Positions 7,877-16,388 of a stretch of DNA of 30,403 nucleotides are shown here, in pieces (the stretch's first letter is position 1; the number at the start of each line of letters is the position of its first letter). A program made the translations under genes and the position numbers. The notes under the pieces were generated by a model. The model saw only the letters and a list, made by a program, of their open reading frames with translations. It did no database searches and had not been told where the DNA came from. Source of the stretch: Sphingobacteriaceae bacterium (GTDB lineage: Bacteria; Bacteroidota; Bacteroidia; Sphingobacteriales; Sphingobacteriaceae); the NCBI GenBank assembly GCA_025450155.1, contig JANWIB010000117.1, positions 1 through 30,403 of the forward strand. The letters run 5' to 3'.

Positions 7877-8788
7877 TTATCTTCCATAAATGTTTTTTAA
7901 GGCGTCAGCTAAAGTTAGAAAGTTAAAGGTAAAACCTGCGTTGATGATCTTATCCGAAGAAACTTTGGCGCTATCAAGAACCAGACTACTTTTTTCACCT
8001 AAAATCATACGCAAAACAAAAACTGGTACTCCCGGAAGCCATATAGGTTTACGCAATTGTTTTGCGAGTAGGGCAGTAAACTCGCTGTTTTGAACAGGAT
8101 GGGGAGCAGTCATATTATAGGTACCTGAAAGTTCCAGATTTTCTAGTGCAAAATGATACATGCGAAGCACGTCTTGTAAATGAATCCAAGAAACCCATTG
8201 TTTGCCTGATCCTAAATTAGCTCCTATTCCCCATTTTATAGGCTTGGCCATTTGTGGCAATGCTCCTCCCTGCAGGCTTAATACCACTCCGGTACGCAGC
8301 TTCACAATCCGAATGCCTAATGCCGCACCTTCGTCCACTGCTTTTTCCCAAGCAATGCAGGTGTTTGCTAAAAAATTTGTTCCAGGAGGATTATCTTCAG
8401 TAAGTAGTTTATTGTCCTGATCGCCATAATAACCTATAGCTGAAGCGGAAATAATTGTTTTTACCTGATTATCTTTTCGCTTCAATAAATCGTATATCAA
8501 CCGAATAGATTCAGTTCGGCTCTTAATAATAAGGCCTTTCCTTTTTTTACTCCAAGGCTTATCCGCAATACCTTCTCCAGCCAGATGAATAATCGCGTCA
8601 ACGCCATCTATGCAATGCGCATCAATTTTTCCATCGTAAACATCCCATTTAAACGTTTTAAATAAAGAGTCTTTATTGGGGATACTGCGGCTCAAATGGT
8701 AAATAGTATAGCCTTTTTGTAAAAGAAACCGGCTTAAATTTCTGCCAATTAACCCGCTTGACCCCGTAATGAGGATTGTTTTATTCAT
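7877..8788 (-). CDS. TIGR01777-family epimerase (YfcH-like NAD(P)-binding protein)
   Basis: The 303-residue protein opens with a Rossmann motif, GSSGLIG at 9-15, typical of extended short-chain dehydrogenases. It carries the subgroup pattern IIHLAGEGIADKPWSKKRK and SASAIGYYGDQ, and ends with a DUF1731-like module (LPGVPVFVLRMILGEKSSLVLDSAKVSS). No substrate is established for the family. Members often sit beside photolyase or cryptochrome genes, and here the gene is divergent from a DASH cryptochrome, 192 bp away. It is convergent with the FKBP gene, with a 31-bp gap. Confidence 0.9.
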   Translation of the reverse strand: MNKTILITGSSGLIGRNLSRFLLQKGYTIYHLSRSIPNKDSLFKTFKWDVYDGKIDAHCIDGVDAIIHLAGEGIADKPWSKKRKGLIIKSRTESIRLIYDLLKRKDNQVKTIISASAIGYYGDQDNKLLTEDNPPGTNFLANTCIAWEKAVDEGAALGIRIVKLRTGVVLSLQGGALPQMAKPIKWGIGANLGSGKQWVSWIHLQDVLRMYHFALENLELSGTYNMTAPHPVQNSEFTALLAKQLRKPIWLPGVPVFVLRMILGEKSSLVLDSAKVSSDKIINAGFTFNFLTLADALKNIYGR

Positions 8789-8862
8789 TTGTTCTTGAAA
8801 CTCAATGGTAGTAATTTTGGTTTTTTGAACCGCACAAAAAACTGATTTTTATCATACGCGGT

Positions 8863-8870
8863 CAAATTTA
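8863..8870 (-). promoter_or_regulatory. -7 box upstream of the TIGR01777 gene
   Basis: TAAATTTG on the minus strand matches TAnnTTTG, about 75 bp before the start codon at 8788. The -33 region is not convincing. Confidence 0.35.
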
Positions 8871-8980
8871 AATAGAGTTGCCAGTATTTGTTTTTATGTC
8901 TTAACCATGTAAAAATATATAGTGTAAAATTAGTGACACCATACTTTTATTTTAATTTGCATTAAATTCTTATAGTATAA

Positions 8981-10180
8981 ATGATAGGTGATCGAACCAT
9001 TTTAGTATGGTTTAGGAATGATCTTCGGATACACGATAACGAGATATTAATAGAGGCTTGTAAGAAAGCGAGCAAAATCATTCCTATTTACTGTTTTGAT
9101 CCGCGTTATTTTACCGAAACTCCTTTCGGTACATTAAAAACAGGCGTAATAAGAGCGAAATTTTTATTAGAAAGTGTTACCGGCCTGCAAAAATCATTAC
9201 AAAAGATAGGTGGCGATTTAATGATAGTGTGTGGCAGGCCAGAAGAAATATTGCCTGAGATTGCAGGTAAATTCAATGTATCTGAGGTTTATCATCATCG
9301 GGAAGTTGCTTTAGAAGAGACGGAAATATCTGGGCTTGTTGAGGCCGCTTTGTGGAAAAAACAGATTAATCTGAAGCATTTTATTGGCCACACCTTATAC
9401 CATAAAGAAGACCTGCCGTTTCCTATAAAAGATATACCTGATAGTTTTACACTATTTAAGAAGAAAGTAGAGCGGGAAAGCGAGGTTCGGTCTTGTTTCC
9501 AAACGCCCGCATCTATTACTATTCCAGTAGATTTTGAATCCGGACAAGTTCTCAATTTAAGCGATTTAGGATTTAAGGATACTTCAATACAGGAATTATT
9601 GAATTCAGAGTTCTTAGGGGGCGAAGCAGAAGGAATTAAGAGGATGCGTCACTTTTTTCGGGAATCCGCTTGGGTACGTGATCCAAAAAATAATAAAAAT
9701 GACGTATTTTATCATTCATCTGGTCTTTCTCCTTGGATTGCTGCCGGATGCTTATCTGCCCGTGAAGTGTATCATGAAATAAAAAAGTACGAACAGGAAT
9801 ATGGCTCCAACGACGCTACTACCGCCTTGCGGCTCAATCTGCTTTGGCGTGATTATTTTCGTTTTATGTTTAAAAAACATGGAAATAAATTTTCTATAAA
9901 AGAAGTATTTAAAAACAGTATTTCTACAATAGATAAAGCCCAGCAGAAGTTATTAATGGAGTGGAAAAATGGACAGACTGGAATCGCGTTCATAGATGCT
10001 TGTATGCGTGAACTAAATCACTCGGGTTTCTTGAGCCATAAGGGGCGGCAAATGACAGCAAGCTATTTAGTTAACGATCTTAATGTACCCTGGGTGTATG
10101 GGGCGGCCTTTTTTGAGGAAAAACTAATTGATTTTTCGCCAGCAAGTAATTGGGGCAATTGGGCAAATTTGGCAGGATAG
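8981..10180 (+). CDS. Cryptochrome DASH / photolyase-family protein, C-terminally truncated
   Basis: The 399-residue protein matches DASH cryptochromes: WFRNDLRIHDNEIL at the start of the antenna-binding domain, CFDPRYFTETPFG, KTGVIRAKFLLESV, and the FAD-binding domain with LSPWIAAGCLSAREVY, ALRLNLLWRDYFRFM, ACMRELNHSGFLSHKGRQMTASYLVNDL and SNWGNWANLAG. These proteins repair cyclobutane dimers in single-stranded DNA or sense blue light. The chain ends at residue 399 exactly where relatives continue with GVGNDPR and some 35-60 further residues. None of the three frames after the stop resumes that sequence, so the end is lost rather than frameshifted. Most FAD-contacting residues should remain, but loss of the tail may impair folding or activity. 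It could be a pseudogene. Confidence 0.88.
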   Translation: MIGDRTILVWFRNDLRIHDNEILIEACKKASKIIPIYCFDPRYFTETPFGTLKTGVIRAKFLLESVTGLQKSLQKIGGDLMIVCGRPEEILPEIAGKFNVSEVYHHREVALEETEISGLVEAALWKKQINLKHFIGHTLYHKEDLPFPIKDIPDSFTLFKKKVERESEVRSCFQTPASITIPVDFESGQVLNLSDLGFKDTSIQELLNSEFLGGEAEGIKRMRHFFRESAWVRDPKNNKNDVFYHSSGLSPWIAAGCLSAREVYHEIKKYEQEYGSNDATTALRLNLLWRDYFRFMFKKHGNKFSIKEVFKNSISTIDKAQQKLLMEWKNGQTGIAFIDACMRELNHSGFLSHKGRQMTASYLVNDLNVPWVYGAAFFEEKLIDFSPASNWGNWANLAG

Positions 10181-10222
10181 AAGGCGATCTTGCGAAAAAA
10201 CTGCTAGAGATTCCTTATACTT

Positions 10223-10870
10223 TTATTTCGGTTTTTCTTCGTTCTTAAACGCGATATAAGAGTAAATAACCGGAATCAGTGTAATGATTCCTGTAATAAT
10301 TAATAATATAATCAAATTTATTTTTTTAGATATTAAAAAACTGGATATGATAATTAATAATCCGCCTGCAAACCATAGTTTTCCACCTAAAATATGTGTT
10401 TTTTTCCATACATTTTCATTTTCTAATGTCCAAGGAGTTTTAATCCCGATAAAATAATTTGCCGGAATAGACTGAAAGTAATTGCCCATAATGGTAAATA
10501 ATAACCCCACTATAATAAATATGCCATTTGGGTTCAAGATAGATAGATTTTTAGCAACATAAATAATATACATGGCTAAAATGGACATTAATGAAACGAT
10601 AATGAATTTTAATTGATAGAATTTATTTCCCATTTTTTCGATCTTCTTTTTGGGATCAAGTATTGGAACAAACAGAAATATCAGGTAGGTTAACAGGGGT
10701 AATGCCAATGGAATAATCAATAATTCTTCCTTAGTGCCCCATCTGTCTATTTCGCCTTTTCCATTCCAGTGTATTGGAACTTTTTCTGCAACGCTGTTCC
10801 ATATATAAGCGATATAAATGAATGGAATCATAACAACAATTAATAGCGGAAATTCATTTTTAATTCTCAT
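10223..10870 (-). CDS. sdpI: SdpI-family membrane protein (DUF1648 plus SdpI domain)
   Basis: The 215-residue protein has an N-terminal DUF1648 segment with the hallmark VPIHWNGKGEIDRWG (31-45) between hydrophobic helices, then about five more membrane segments. SGYFQSIPANYFIGIKTPWTL-like text (SIPANYFIGIKTPWTLENENVWKK in part) is the SdpI-domain signature. In Bacillus subtilis SdpI gives immunity to the SDP toxin and captures the repressor SdpR at the membrane; the role in Bacteroidota is not established. It overlaps the upstream sdpR by 11 bp. Base composition is very AT-rich: a hand count of 10261-10320 gives 13 G/C in 60, against 28 in 60 for 10021-10080 in the neighbouring gene. Confidence 0.85.
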   Translation of the reverse strand: MRIKNEFPLLIVVMIPFIYIAYIWNSVAEKVPIHWNGKGEIDRWGTKEELLIIPLALPLLTYLIFLFVPILDPKKKIEKMGNKFYQLKFIIVSLMSILAMYIIYVAKNLSILNPNGIFIIVGLLFTIMGNYFQSIPANYFIGIKTPWTLENENVWKKTHILGGKLWFAGGLLIIISSFLISKKINLIILLIITGIITLIPVIYSYIAFKNEEKPK

Positions 10871-11129
10871 TTTTTTTCATTTTTAAAGTCATAACCCATT
10901 GCAATAAATCTTCTATTATAGTTGTATTAATGGAGTAAACAACAAATTGCCCCTGTTTTTCACTAGTTACTAACTCAGCCTCTTTTAGTATATCTAAATG
11001 GTGTGAAATACTGGGTTTCGAAATATTGAATTTTTTCGCAATTTCTCCGGCAGATAAGTCTCCATTTTTTAGAAGAATTAATATTTCTCTTCTGGTCATA
11101 TCGTTTAGTGCCTTGAAAAGCTTATTCAT
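10860..11129 (-). CDS. sdpR: ArsR-type autorepressor (SdpR-like)
   Basis: An 89-residue winged-helix regulator. FKALNDMTRREILILLKNGDLSAGEIA is the usual start of SdpR-like ArsR proteins, and KFNISKPSISHHLDILKEAELV is the helix-turn-helix; the wing is EKQGQFVVYSINTT. No CxC metal-binding pair is seen, so metal sensing is unlikely. It is the first gene of a two-gene unit with the SdpI-like membrane protein. The start codon at 11129 lies three bases from a perfect inverted repeat (11132-11159), the likely operator, which leaves no room for a ribosome-binding site upstream of it; the mRNA probably has a very short leader. Confidence 0.88.
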   Translation of the reverse strand: MNKLFKALNDMTRREILILLKNGDLSAGEIAKKFNISKPSISHHLDILKEAELVTSEKQGQFVVYSINTTIIEDLLQWVMTLKMKKNEN

Positions 11130-11131
11130 TC

Positions 11132-11159
11132 ATTTAGATATTTAGACAAATATCTAAAT
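11132..11159. promoter_or_regulatory. Putative SdpR operator: perfect 12-bp inverted repeat
   Basis: Arms 11132-11143 (atttagatattt) and 11148-11159 (aaatatctaaat) are perfect reverse complements around a four-base spacer (agac). The repeat sits immediately before the sdpR start codon, where an autorepressor would block transcription. No T run follows as in a terminator. The symmetry is seen; binding by SdpR is inferred from position. Confidence 0.7.
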
Positions 11160-11238
11160 ATTAGCTAAGCATCAAATAAATAATATTAAAAAAGCAATTT
11201 TTAACGCTAAGCCTTACAGATTTATACCCTTAATGTTT

Positions 11239-11246
11239 TATTTTTG
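11239..11246 (+). promoter_or_regulatory. -7 box of sucA promoter
   Basis: TATTTTTG matches TAnnTTTG and ends 26 bases before the ATG at 11272. It overlaps the earlier in-frame ATG at 11233, which argues that 11272 is the true start. Confidence 0.45.
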
Positions 11247-11271
11247 CTGCGGTTTAGTATTAAAAATTCTC

Positions 11272-14064
11272 ATGGATAACCTGTCGTATCTTAGTAACGC
11301 AAATTCCGATTATATAGATTCGCTTTATAAGGCATACAAAGAAGACCCGGAATCGGTTGATTTTGGTTGGAAAAAGTTTTTTGAAGGATTTGATTTTGGA
11401 AGAGGTTCAGAATCAACCGTAGTGAGTGGCGAAACACCCGAACATTTTTTAAAAGAGATTAAGGTGTTGAATATGATTCATGGTTATCGTGACCGGGGGC
11501 ACCTTTTTACGAAAACCAACCCCGTTCGCGAACGCAGAAAATATTATCCTGGTAAAGAATTAGAGACTTTTGGCTTTGCCGAAGCTGATCTGGATACGGT
11601 ATTTAATGCCGGTGTAGAAGTGGGATTAGGCCCTGCAAAACTTCGCGACATTCGCGAATTGCTCGAACAAACCTATTGCCAGTCTATAGGTGCCGAATTT
11701 AAATACATCCGTAATCCCGAAAAAGAGAAGTGGTTTGAGCAGCGAATGGAAAAAGAGCGAAATACTCCAAATTTTTCTATCGAAACTAAAAAACGAATAC
11801 TTCAGAAGTTAAATCAAGCCGTTGTTTTTGAAAATTTTTTGGGAACAAAATTCCTTGGTCAAAAACGGTTCTCTCTTGAAGGTGCCGAAGGTCTTATTCC
11901 GGCTTTAGATTCTGTTATCCAGAAAGGTGCTGATCTGGGTATTGAAGAATTTGTAATTGGTATGGCCCATCGTGGACGTTTAAACGTGCTGGCCAACATC
12001 ATGAATAAACGCTATAAAGATATTTTTGCTGAATTTGAAGGAAAAGGATATGATGAAAATACACCTTTCGGTGGCGATGTAAAATATCACCTGGGTTTTT
12101 CTACCGACGTAGAAACTGCATCGGGTAAAAAAGTGCATTTAAGTCTTTCTCCTAATCCCTCGCATCTGGAAGCCGTTGATGGTGTTGTGGAGGGAATGGT
12201 TCGTTCAAAAATAGATTCTAAATACAAAGGCGATCTTTCGCGAATTGCTCCCATACTCATTCATGGCGATGCATCCATTGCCGCTCAGGGTATCGTTTAT
12301 GAAGTGTTGCAAATGGCTAAGCTGGACGGATACAAAACCGGTGGAACCATTCACTTAGTAATTAATAACCAGGTAGGGTTTACCACCAATTTTAAAGATG
12401 CCCGCTCGTCAACCTATTGTACCGATTTGGCAAAAGTTACTCTTTCGCCCGTATTTCATGTAAACGGGGATGATGTAGAAGCCTTAGTTTATGCCATTAA
12501 CATGGCTGTAGAATATCGCCAGATATATCATAACGATGTTTTTATAGATATTTTGTGCTATCGCCGTTTCGGCCATAACGAATCGGATGAGCCCAAGTTT
12601 ACCCAACCCTTGCTCTATAAAGCCATTGAGCGACACCCCAATCCACGCGAAATTTATAATGAAAAATTAACACAGCATGGAAGCGTAGATGCAAGCCTGG
12701 CAAAAGAAATGGAAAAAGACTTCAAGGCCTTGCTTCAGGAACGCTTAAATGAGTCTAAAGAAACCGCAGGTTATTCGGAGCCTACCGAGATGTTTTCAGG
12801 GGGGTGGAAAGGCTTACGCCCGGCAACTGCCGAAGATTTCAATAAAAGGTATCCAACCGCAGTTTCAGAAAAAACATTTTTAGCCATTGCAGAGAAAATA
12901 ACAAGTCTTCCGGCTGATAAAAGGGTTTTTCAAAAAATAGAAAAATTGTTTGAAGCCCGTAAAGCAATGGTTACAAACAAAACTTTCGATTGGGCGATGG
13001 CCGAATTAATGGCTTACGGAACCTTATTGGAAGAAGGTGACCGTGTTCGTATCAGTGGGCAAGATGTTGAAAGAGGAACATTTTCGCATCGTCACGCTGT
13101 ACTCACTCTCGAAGATTCAGAAGAAGAATACATCCCCTTGGCCCAACTCGCCAAAGGCGAAGCAAAATTTGATATTTATAATTCGCATTTATCAGAATAT
13201 GGCGTTTTAGGATTTGAATATGGTTATGCCCTTGCTAATCCGCATTCATTAACTATTTGGGAAGCACAGTTCGGCGATTTTGCCAATGTGGCTCAAGCCG
13301 TTATAGATCAGTTTATTGTAAGCGCCGAAACCAAATGGAAACGATCTAACGGTTTGGTCTTATTGCTGCCACATGGCTATGAAGGGCAAGGCCCCGAGCA
13401 CTCATCCGGTCGCATTGAGCGGTTTATGGCACAATGTGCTGATTACAATATCCAGGTAGCCAATTGCACTACTCCGGCAAATTACTTTCATTTATTACGC
13501 CGTCAGCTAAAACGCGATTTTCGTAAACCTTTAGTGGTATTTACGCCTAAAAGTTTATTGCGCCATCCTTTAGTGGTAAGCAAACTGGAAGAATTTACCA
13601 AGGGGTATTTCCAGGAGTTGATAGATGATGTTTATGCCAAGCCTTCGGAAGTAAAACGGGTACTATTCTGTTCGGGCAAAGTATATTACGATTTATTAGA
13701 GAAACAGCAAACGGATAAACGGGCAGATGTGGCCATTGTTCGGTTAGAGCAATTATATCCTACTCCATATCAGCAAATAGAAAAAATAAAAGAGAAATAT
13801 AAAAAAGCTAAAGAATTTATCTGGGTGCAGGAAGAACCTGAAAACATGGGCGCCTGGCCTTATATGGCACGGAAATTCAGAGATACTGACCTTAACCTGA
13901 AGGGTATTTCACGCCCGGAAAGCAGTAGTACCGCTACCGGATACCCAAAACAACATATTGCCCAGCAATTGCAAATTGTAGGCAAGGCATTTGAGGATAT
14001 CGCAGGCCCCGAAGTGAAAAAAGCCATAGTAAAAGCCACTAAAAAGGTGGTCAATATAGATTAA
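11272..14064 (+). CDS. sucA: 2-oxoglutarate dehydrogenase E1 component
   Basis: E1 is the thiamine-diphosphate enzyme that decarboxylates 2-oxoglutarate in the citric acid cycle and passes the succinyl group to the lipoyl arm of E2. The ATG at 11272 gives MDNLSYLSNANSDYIDSLY, the usual E1 N-terminus, and 930 residues; an upstream ATG at 11233 would add 13 unrelated residues and lies in the promoter. The N-terminal E2-binding peptide is followed by E1 signatures: GMAHRGRLNVL, GGDVKYHLG, HGDASIAAQGIVYE, NNQVGFTTN and RFGHNESDEP, then the transketolase-like pyrimidine-binding domain (FSHRHAVL, GFEYGYAL, HGYEGQGPEHSS). sucB follows 17 bp downstream. Confidence 0.96.
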   Translation: MDNLSYLSNANSDYIDSLYKAYKEDPESVDFGWKKFFEGFDFGRGSESTVVSGETPEHFLKEIKVLNMIHGYRDRGHLFTKTNPVRERRKYYPGKELETFGFAEADLDTVFNAGVEVGLGPAKLRDIRELLEQTYCQSIGAEFKYIRNPEKEKWFEQRMEKERNTPNFSIETKKRILQKLNQAVVFENFLGTKFLGQKRFSLEGAEGLIPALDSVIQKGADLGIEEFVIGMAHRGRLNVLANIMNKRYKDIFAEFEGKGYDENTPFGGDVKYHLGFSTDVETASGKKVHLSLSPNPSHLEAVDGVVEGMVRSKIDSKYKGDLSRIAPILIHGDASIAAQGIVYEVLQMAKLDGYKTGGTIHLVINNQVGFTTNFKDARSSTYCTDLAKVTLSPVFHVNGDDVEALVYAINMAVEYRQIYHNDVFIDILCYRRFGHNESDEPKFTQPLLYKAIERHPNPREIYNEKLTQHGSVDASLAKEMEKDFKALLQERLNESKETAGYSEPTEMFSGGWKGLRPATAEDFNKRYPTAVSEKTFLAIAEKITSLPADKRVFQKIEKLFEARKAMVTNKTFDWAMAELMAYGTLLEEGDRVRISGQDVERGTFSHRHAVLTLEDSEEEYIPLAQLAKGEAKFDIYNSHLSEYGVLGFEYGYALANPHSLTIWEAQFGDFANVAQAVIDQFIVSAETKWKRSNGLVLLLPHGYEGQGPEHSSGRIERFMAQCADYNIQVANCTTPANYFHLLRRQLKRDFRKPLVVFTPKSLLRHPLVVSKLEEFTKGYFQELIDDVYAKPSEVKRVLFCSGKVYYDLLEKQQTDKRADVAIVRLEQLYPTPYQQIEKIKEKYKKAKEFIWVQEEPENMGAWPYMARKFRDTDLNLKGISRPESSSTATGYPKQHIAQQLQIVGKAFEDIAGPEVKKAIVKATKKVVNID

Positions 14065-14081
14065 CCCTTATTCCATAAAAT

Positions 14082-15287
14082 ATGAGTTTACAAATCAAAG
14101 TTCCGCCGGTTGGCGAATCCATTTCTGAAGTAACCCTTTCAAAATGGATAAAAAAAGATGGCGATAGTGTAGAAATGGACGAAGTGATAGCCGAATTAGA
14201 ATCGGATAAAGCCACATTTGAACTAACAGCTGAACAAGCCGGAACTTTAAAAACAATTGCCAAAGAAGGAGATACCCTCGAAATAGGCGCTGTAGTTTGT
14301 ACTATTGAGAAGGGGACAGCAGCAGCCGTTAAAGCAGAAAAGCAAGTAGCTCCAACACCGGAAAAAACAGCGGAGTCCGTTTCATTAGAGCGCCAATCCA
14401 CTTATGCATCGGGGACTCCCTCACCGTCAGCAGCTAAAATTCTTGCGGAAAAAGGAATTGATCCGTCTAAAGTTGATGGATCGGGTATTGGTGGACGGAT
14501 AACTAAAGAAGATGCGATAAAAGCGGAAGCTCAAAGTCAAACGTCAAAAGTTCAAAGTGAAAAGCGAATAGATAATGTAAAGGCAAGTCGCGGAGAACGC
14601 CGCGAAAAAATGAGCGCTTTGCGCAAAACGGTGGCGAAACGATTGGTAATGGTTAAGAATGAAACCGCCATGCTGACCACGTTTAACGAGGTGGATATGC
14701 AACCTATTATGGAGCTTCGGAATAAATATAAAGATAAATTTAAAGAGAAGCACGGCGTAGGCTTAGGCTTTATGTCGTTTTTTACCAAAGCAGTCTGCGA
14801 GGCCTTAAAAGAATTTCCAGCCGTAAATGCACGCATTGATGGTGAGGAACTAATTTACAATGATTTCGTAGATGTTTCTATTGCTGTGTCTGCTCCAAAA
14901 GGCCTGGTAGTACCTGTAATCAGAAACGCTGATCAATTAACATTAGCTGATATAGAGAAAGCAGTTGTAGATTTAGCAAGCAAGGCACGAGAAAATAAAT
15001 TGACAATTGAGGAAATGACAGGTGGAACGTTTACTATTACTAACGGTGGTGTTTTTGGTTCTATGTTGTCAACCCCAATTATCAATGCCCCGCAGTCTGC
15101 TATTTTAGGGATGCATAATATTGTGGAGCGTCCGGTAGCAATTAATGGGCAGGTTGTTATTCGTCCGATTATGTATGTGGCACTTTCTTATGACCACCGG
15201 ATTATTGATGGGCGTGAATCGGTATCCTTCTTAGTGAGAGTTAAGCAATTGCTGGAAGATCCAGCCCGCTTGTTATTAGGAATATAG
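14082..15287 (+). CDS. sucB: Dihydrolipoyllysine-residue succinyltransferase (E2 of 2-oxoglutarate dehydrogenase)
   Basis: E2 transfers the succinyl group from the lipoyl arm to CoA and forms the core of the complex. The 401-residue chain has a single lipoyl domain (1-77) with the lipoylated Lys43 in ELESDKATFEL, an Ala/Pro-rich hinge, a peripheral-subunit-binding domain (PSPSAAKILAEKGIDPSKVDGSGIGGRITKEDA), a second linker with the low-complexity text SQTSKVQSEK, and the acyltransferase domain with the active-site motif HRIIDG (His372, Asp376). One lipoyl domain and this motif set fit the succinyl rather than the acetyl enzyme, in keeping with the neighbour sucA. A strong hairpin ends the operon. 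Confidence 0.96.
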   Translation: MSLQIKVPPVGESISEVTLSKWIKKDGDSVEMDEVIAELESDKATFELTAEQAGTLKTIAKEGDTLEIGAVVCTIEKGTAAAVKAEKQVAPTPEKTAESVSLERQSTYASGTPSPSAAKILAEKGIDPSKVDGSGIGGRITKEDAIKAEAQSQTSKVQSEKRIDNVKASRGERREKMSALRKTVAKRLVMVKNETAMLTTFNEVDMQPIMELRNKYKDKFKEKHGVGLGFMSFFTKAVCEALKEFPAVNARIDGEELIYNDFVDVSIAVSAPKGLVVPVIRNADQLTLADIEKAVVDLASKARENKLTIEEMTGGTFTITNGGVFGSMLSTPIINAPQSAILGMHNIVERPVAINGQVVIRPIMYVALSYDHRIIDGRESVSFLVRVKQLLEDPARLLLGI

Positions 15288-15323
15288 AAATCAAAATCCC
15301 CGTGTAAGCGGGGTTTTTGATTT
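15288..15323 (+). terminator. Terminator of sucAB
   Basis: Arms 15288-15302 and 15309-15323 pair over 15 positions with one T-T mismatch; the core is five G:C pairs (atccccg/cggggt) with a six-base loop and the T5 run within the right arm. It begins at the base after the sucB stop codon. Confidence 0.85.
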
Positions 15324-15383
15324 AAGAAGTATTGAAACAAGGTCTTATGCTCTCTGTAAACGTTAAATAAATACTAACCCAAA

Positions 15384-16388
15384 ATGCGCTCGATTTATAT
15401 TGCTTTTTTAATTCTTTTTTCAGCTTTCTATGCCCAATCCCAGAATCTTGAGTGGAATGTTAATCTTCATGGTTTTGCAGATAATCGGGAGTACGCAAAC
15501 TCTAACAGATATTCTCAAACCATATTTGGTGCCCGTTTTTCTCCCGGAGTGGGGTTGATGCTCGATTCTATACATCGTTTCAGAGTTGGCTTTAATGTAT
15601 TGCACGAACTTGGTTCAAAGAAGTTTCTCGGGCAGTCAGATCCTGTGCTGTACTATCAGATGCAAATCAAGAATATTGATTTTTATATAGGGATGTTTCC
15701 ACGTCAGCAGCTTTTAACAGATTATCCACGGGCTATTTTAAATGATACACTTCGATATTATCGGCCTAATGTGGAGGGAATGTTGTTCAAGTATGAGAAT
15801 CGTAAGGTTAAAGAAACGGTATGGATAGATTGGACAAGCAGGCAAACAGCAATAGATCGGGAAACCTTCCTTTTCGGATTATCCGGAAAATACAAATCTG
15901 GTATATTTTTTATCTCGCATTATGCGCTCATGTTTCATAATGCCAATCCTGCGGCTAAAACTTTAGGAGATCATGTTCAAGATAATGGCTCGGCAGCAGT
16001 TCAGCTCGGCCTTGATTTGAGTCATAAAACAATACTCGACTCGTTGACTCTCAGCGCAGGGGGGCTGATGTCTTTTGAAAGAACCCGTGGAACAGTTGCC
16101 GGATGGGAAGTGCCAAAAGGAGCACTTTTTGAATTGCATGCAGGATACAAAAGGTTTGATATTACTAATACCTTTTATACAGGAGAAGGGCATCACCTGA
16201 TTTATGGAGATAAATTTTATACAGCAAAAACCTATAACCGATCTGACTTAAGCTGGACACCGATAATCTATAAAGGGATTGAGGGCCGATTTGTATTATC
16301 TTTCCACTTTTTGGAAGGCGTAGTTGATAACCAGCAATCATTTAATTTGCGTTACAATATTGGTGGAAAGAGAAGTTTGAAAAAATAA
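15384..16388 (+). CDS. Outer-membrane beta-barrel protein of unknown function
   Basis: I do not recognise the family by name. The 334-residue protein has a signal peptide (MRSIYIAFLILFSAFYAQSQ, cleavage near 20) and then a long run of amphipathic beta strands rich in Tyr, Phe and Gly (WNVNLHGFADNREY, FRVGFNVLHELG, DFYIGMFPRQQL, LFGLSGKYKSGIFFISHYALM, LFELHAGYKRFDITNTFY, FVLSFHFLEG), the pattern of a 12-16-strand porin-like barrel. Near the C-terminus is SFNLRYNIGGKRSLKK, basic rather than ending in Phe. It stands alone between two hairpins. Confidence 0.75.
   Translation: MRSIYIAFLILFSAFYAQSQNLEWNVNLHGFADNREYANSNRYSQTIFGARFSPGVGLMLDSIHRFRVGFNVLHELGSKKFLGQSDPVLYYQMQIKNIDFYIGMFPRQQLLTDYPRAILNDTLRYYRPNVEGMLFKYENRKVKETVWIDWTSRQTAIDRETFLFGLSGKYKSGIFFISHYALMFHNANPAAKTLGDHVQDNGSAAVQLGLDLSHKTILDSLTLSAGGLMSFERTRGTVAGWEVPKGALFELHAGYKRFDITNTFYTGEGHHLIYGDKFYTAKTYNRSDLSWTPIIYKGIEGRFVLSFHFLEGVVDNQQSFNLRYNIGGKRSLKK

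Noticed and set aside
8820..8842. Inverted repeat gttttttg/caaaaaac in the TIGR01777-cryptochrome gap
   Set aside because: Almost all A:T pairs over 8 bp; too weak to call a terminator or operator.
10181..10222. A frameshift as the cause of the short cryptochrome
   Set aside because: All three plus frames after the stop were read; none gives GVGNDPR or the family tail.
11233..11271. Earlier ATG for sucA adding 13 residues
   Set aside because: The ATG overlaps the TAnnTTTG box, the added residues are unlike E1 N-termini, and 11272 gives the usual MDNLSYLSNAN start.
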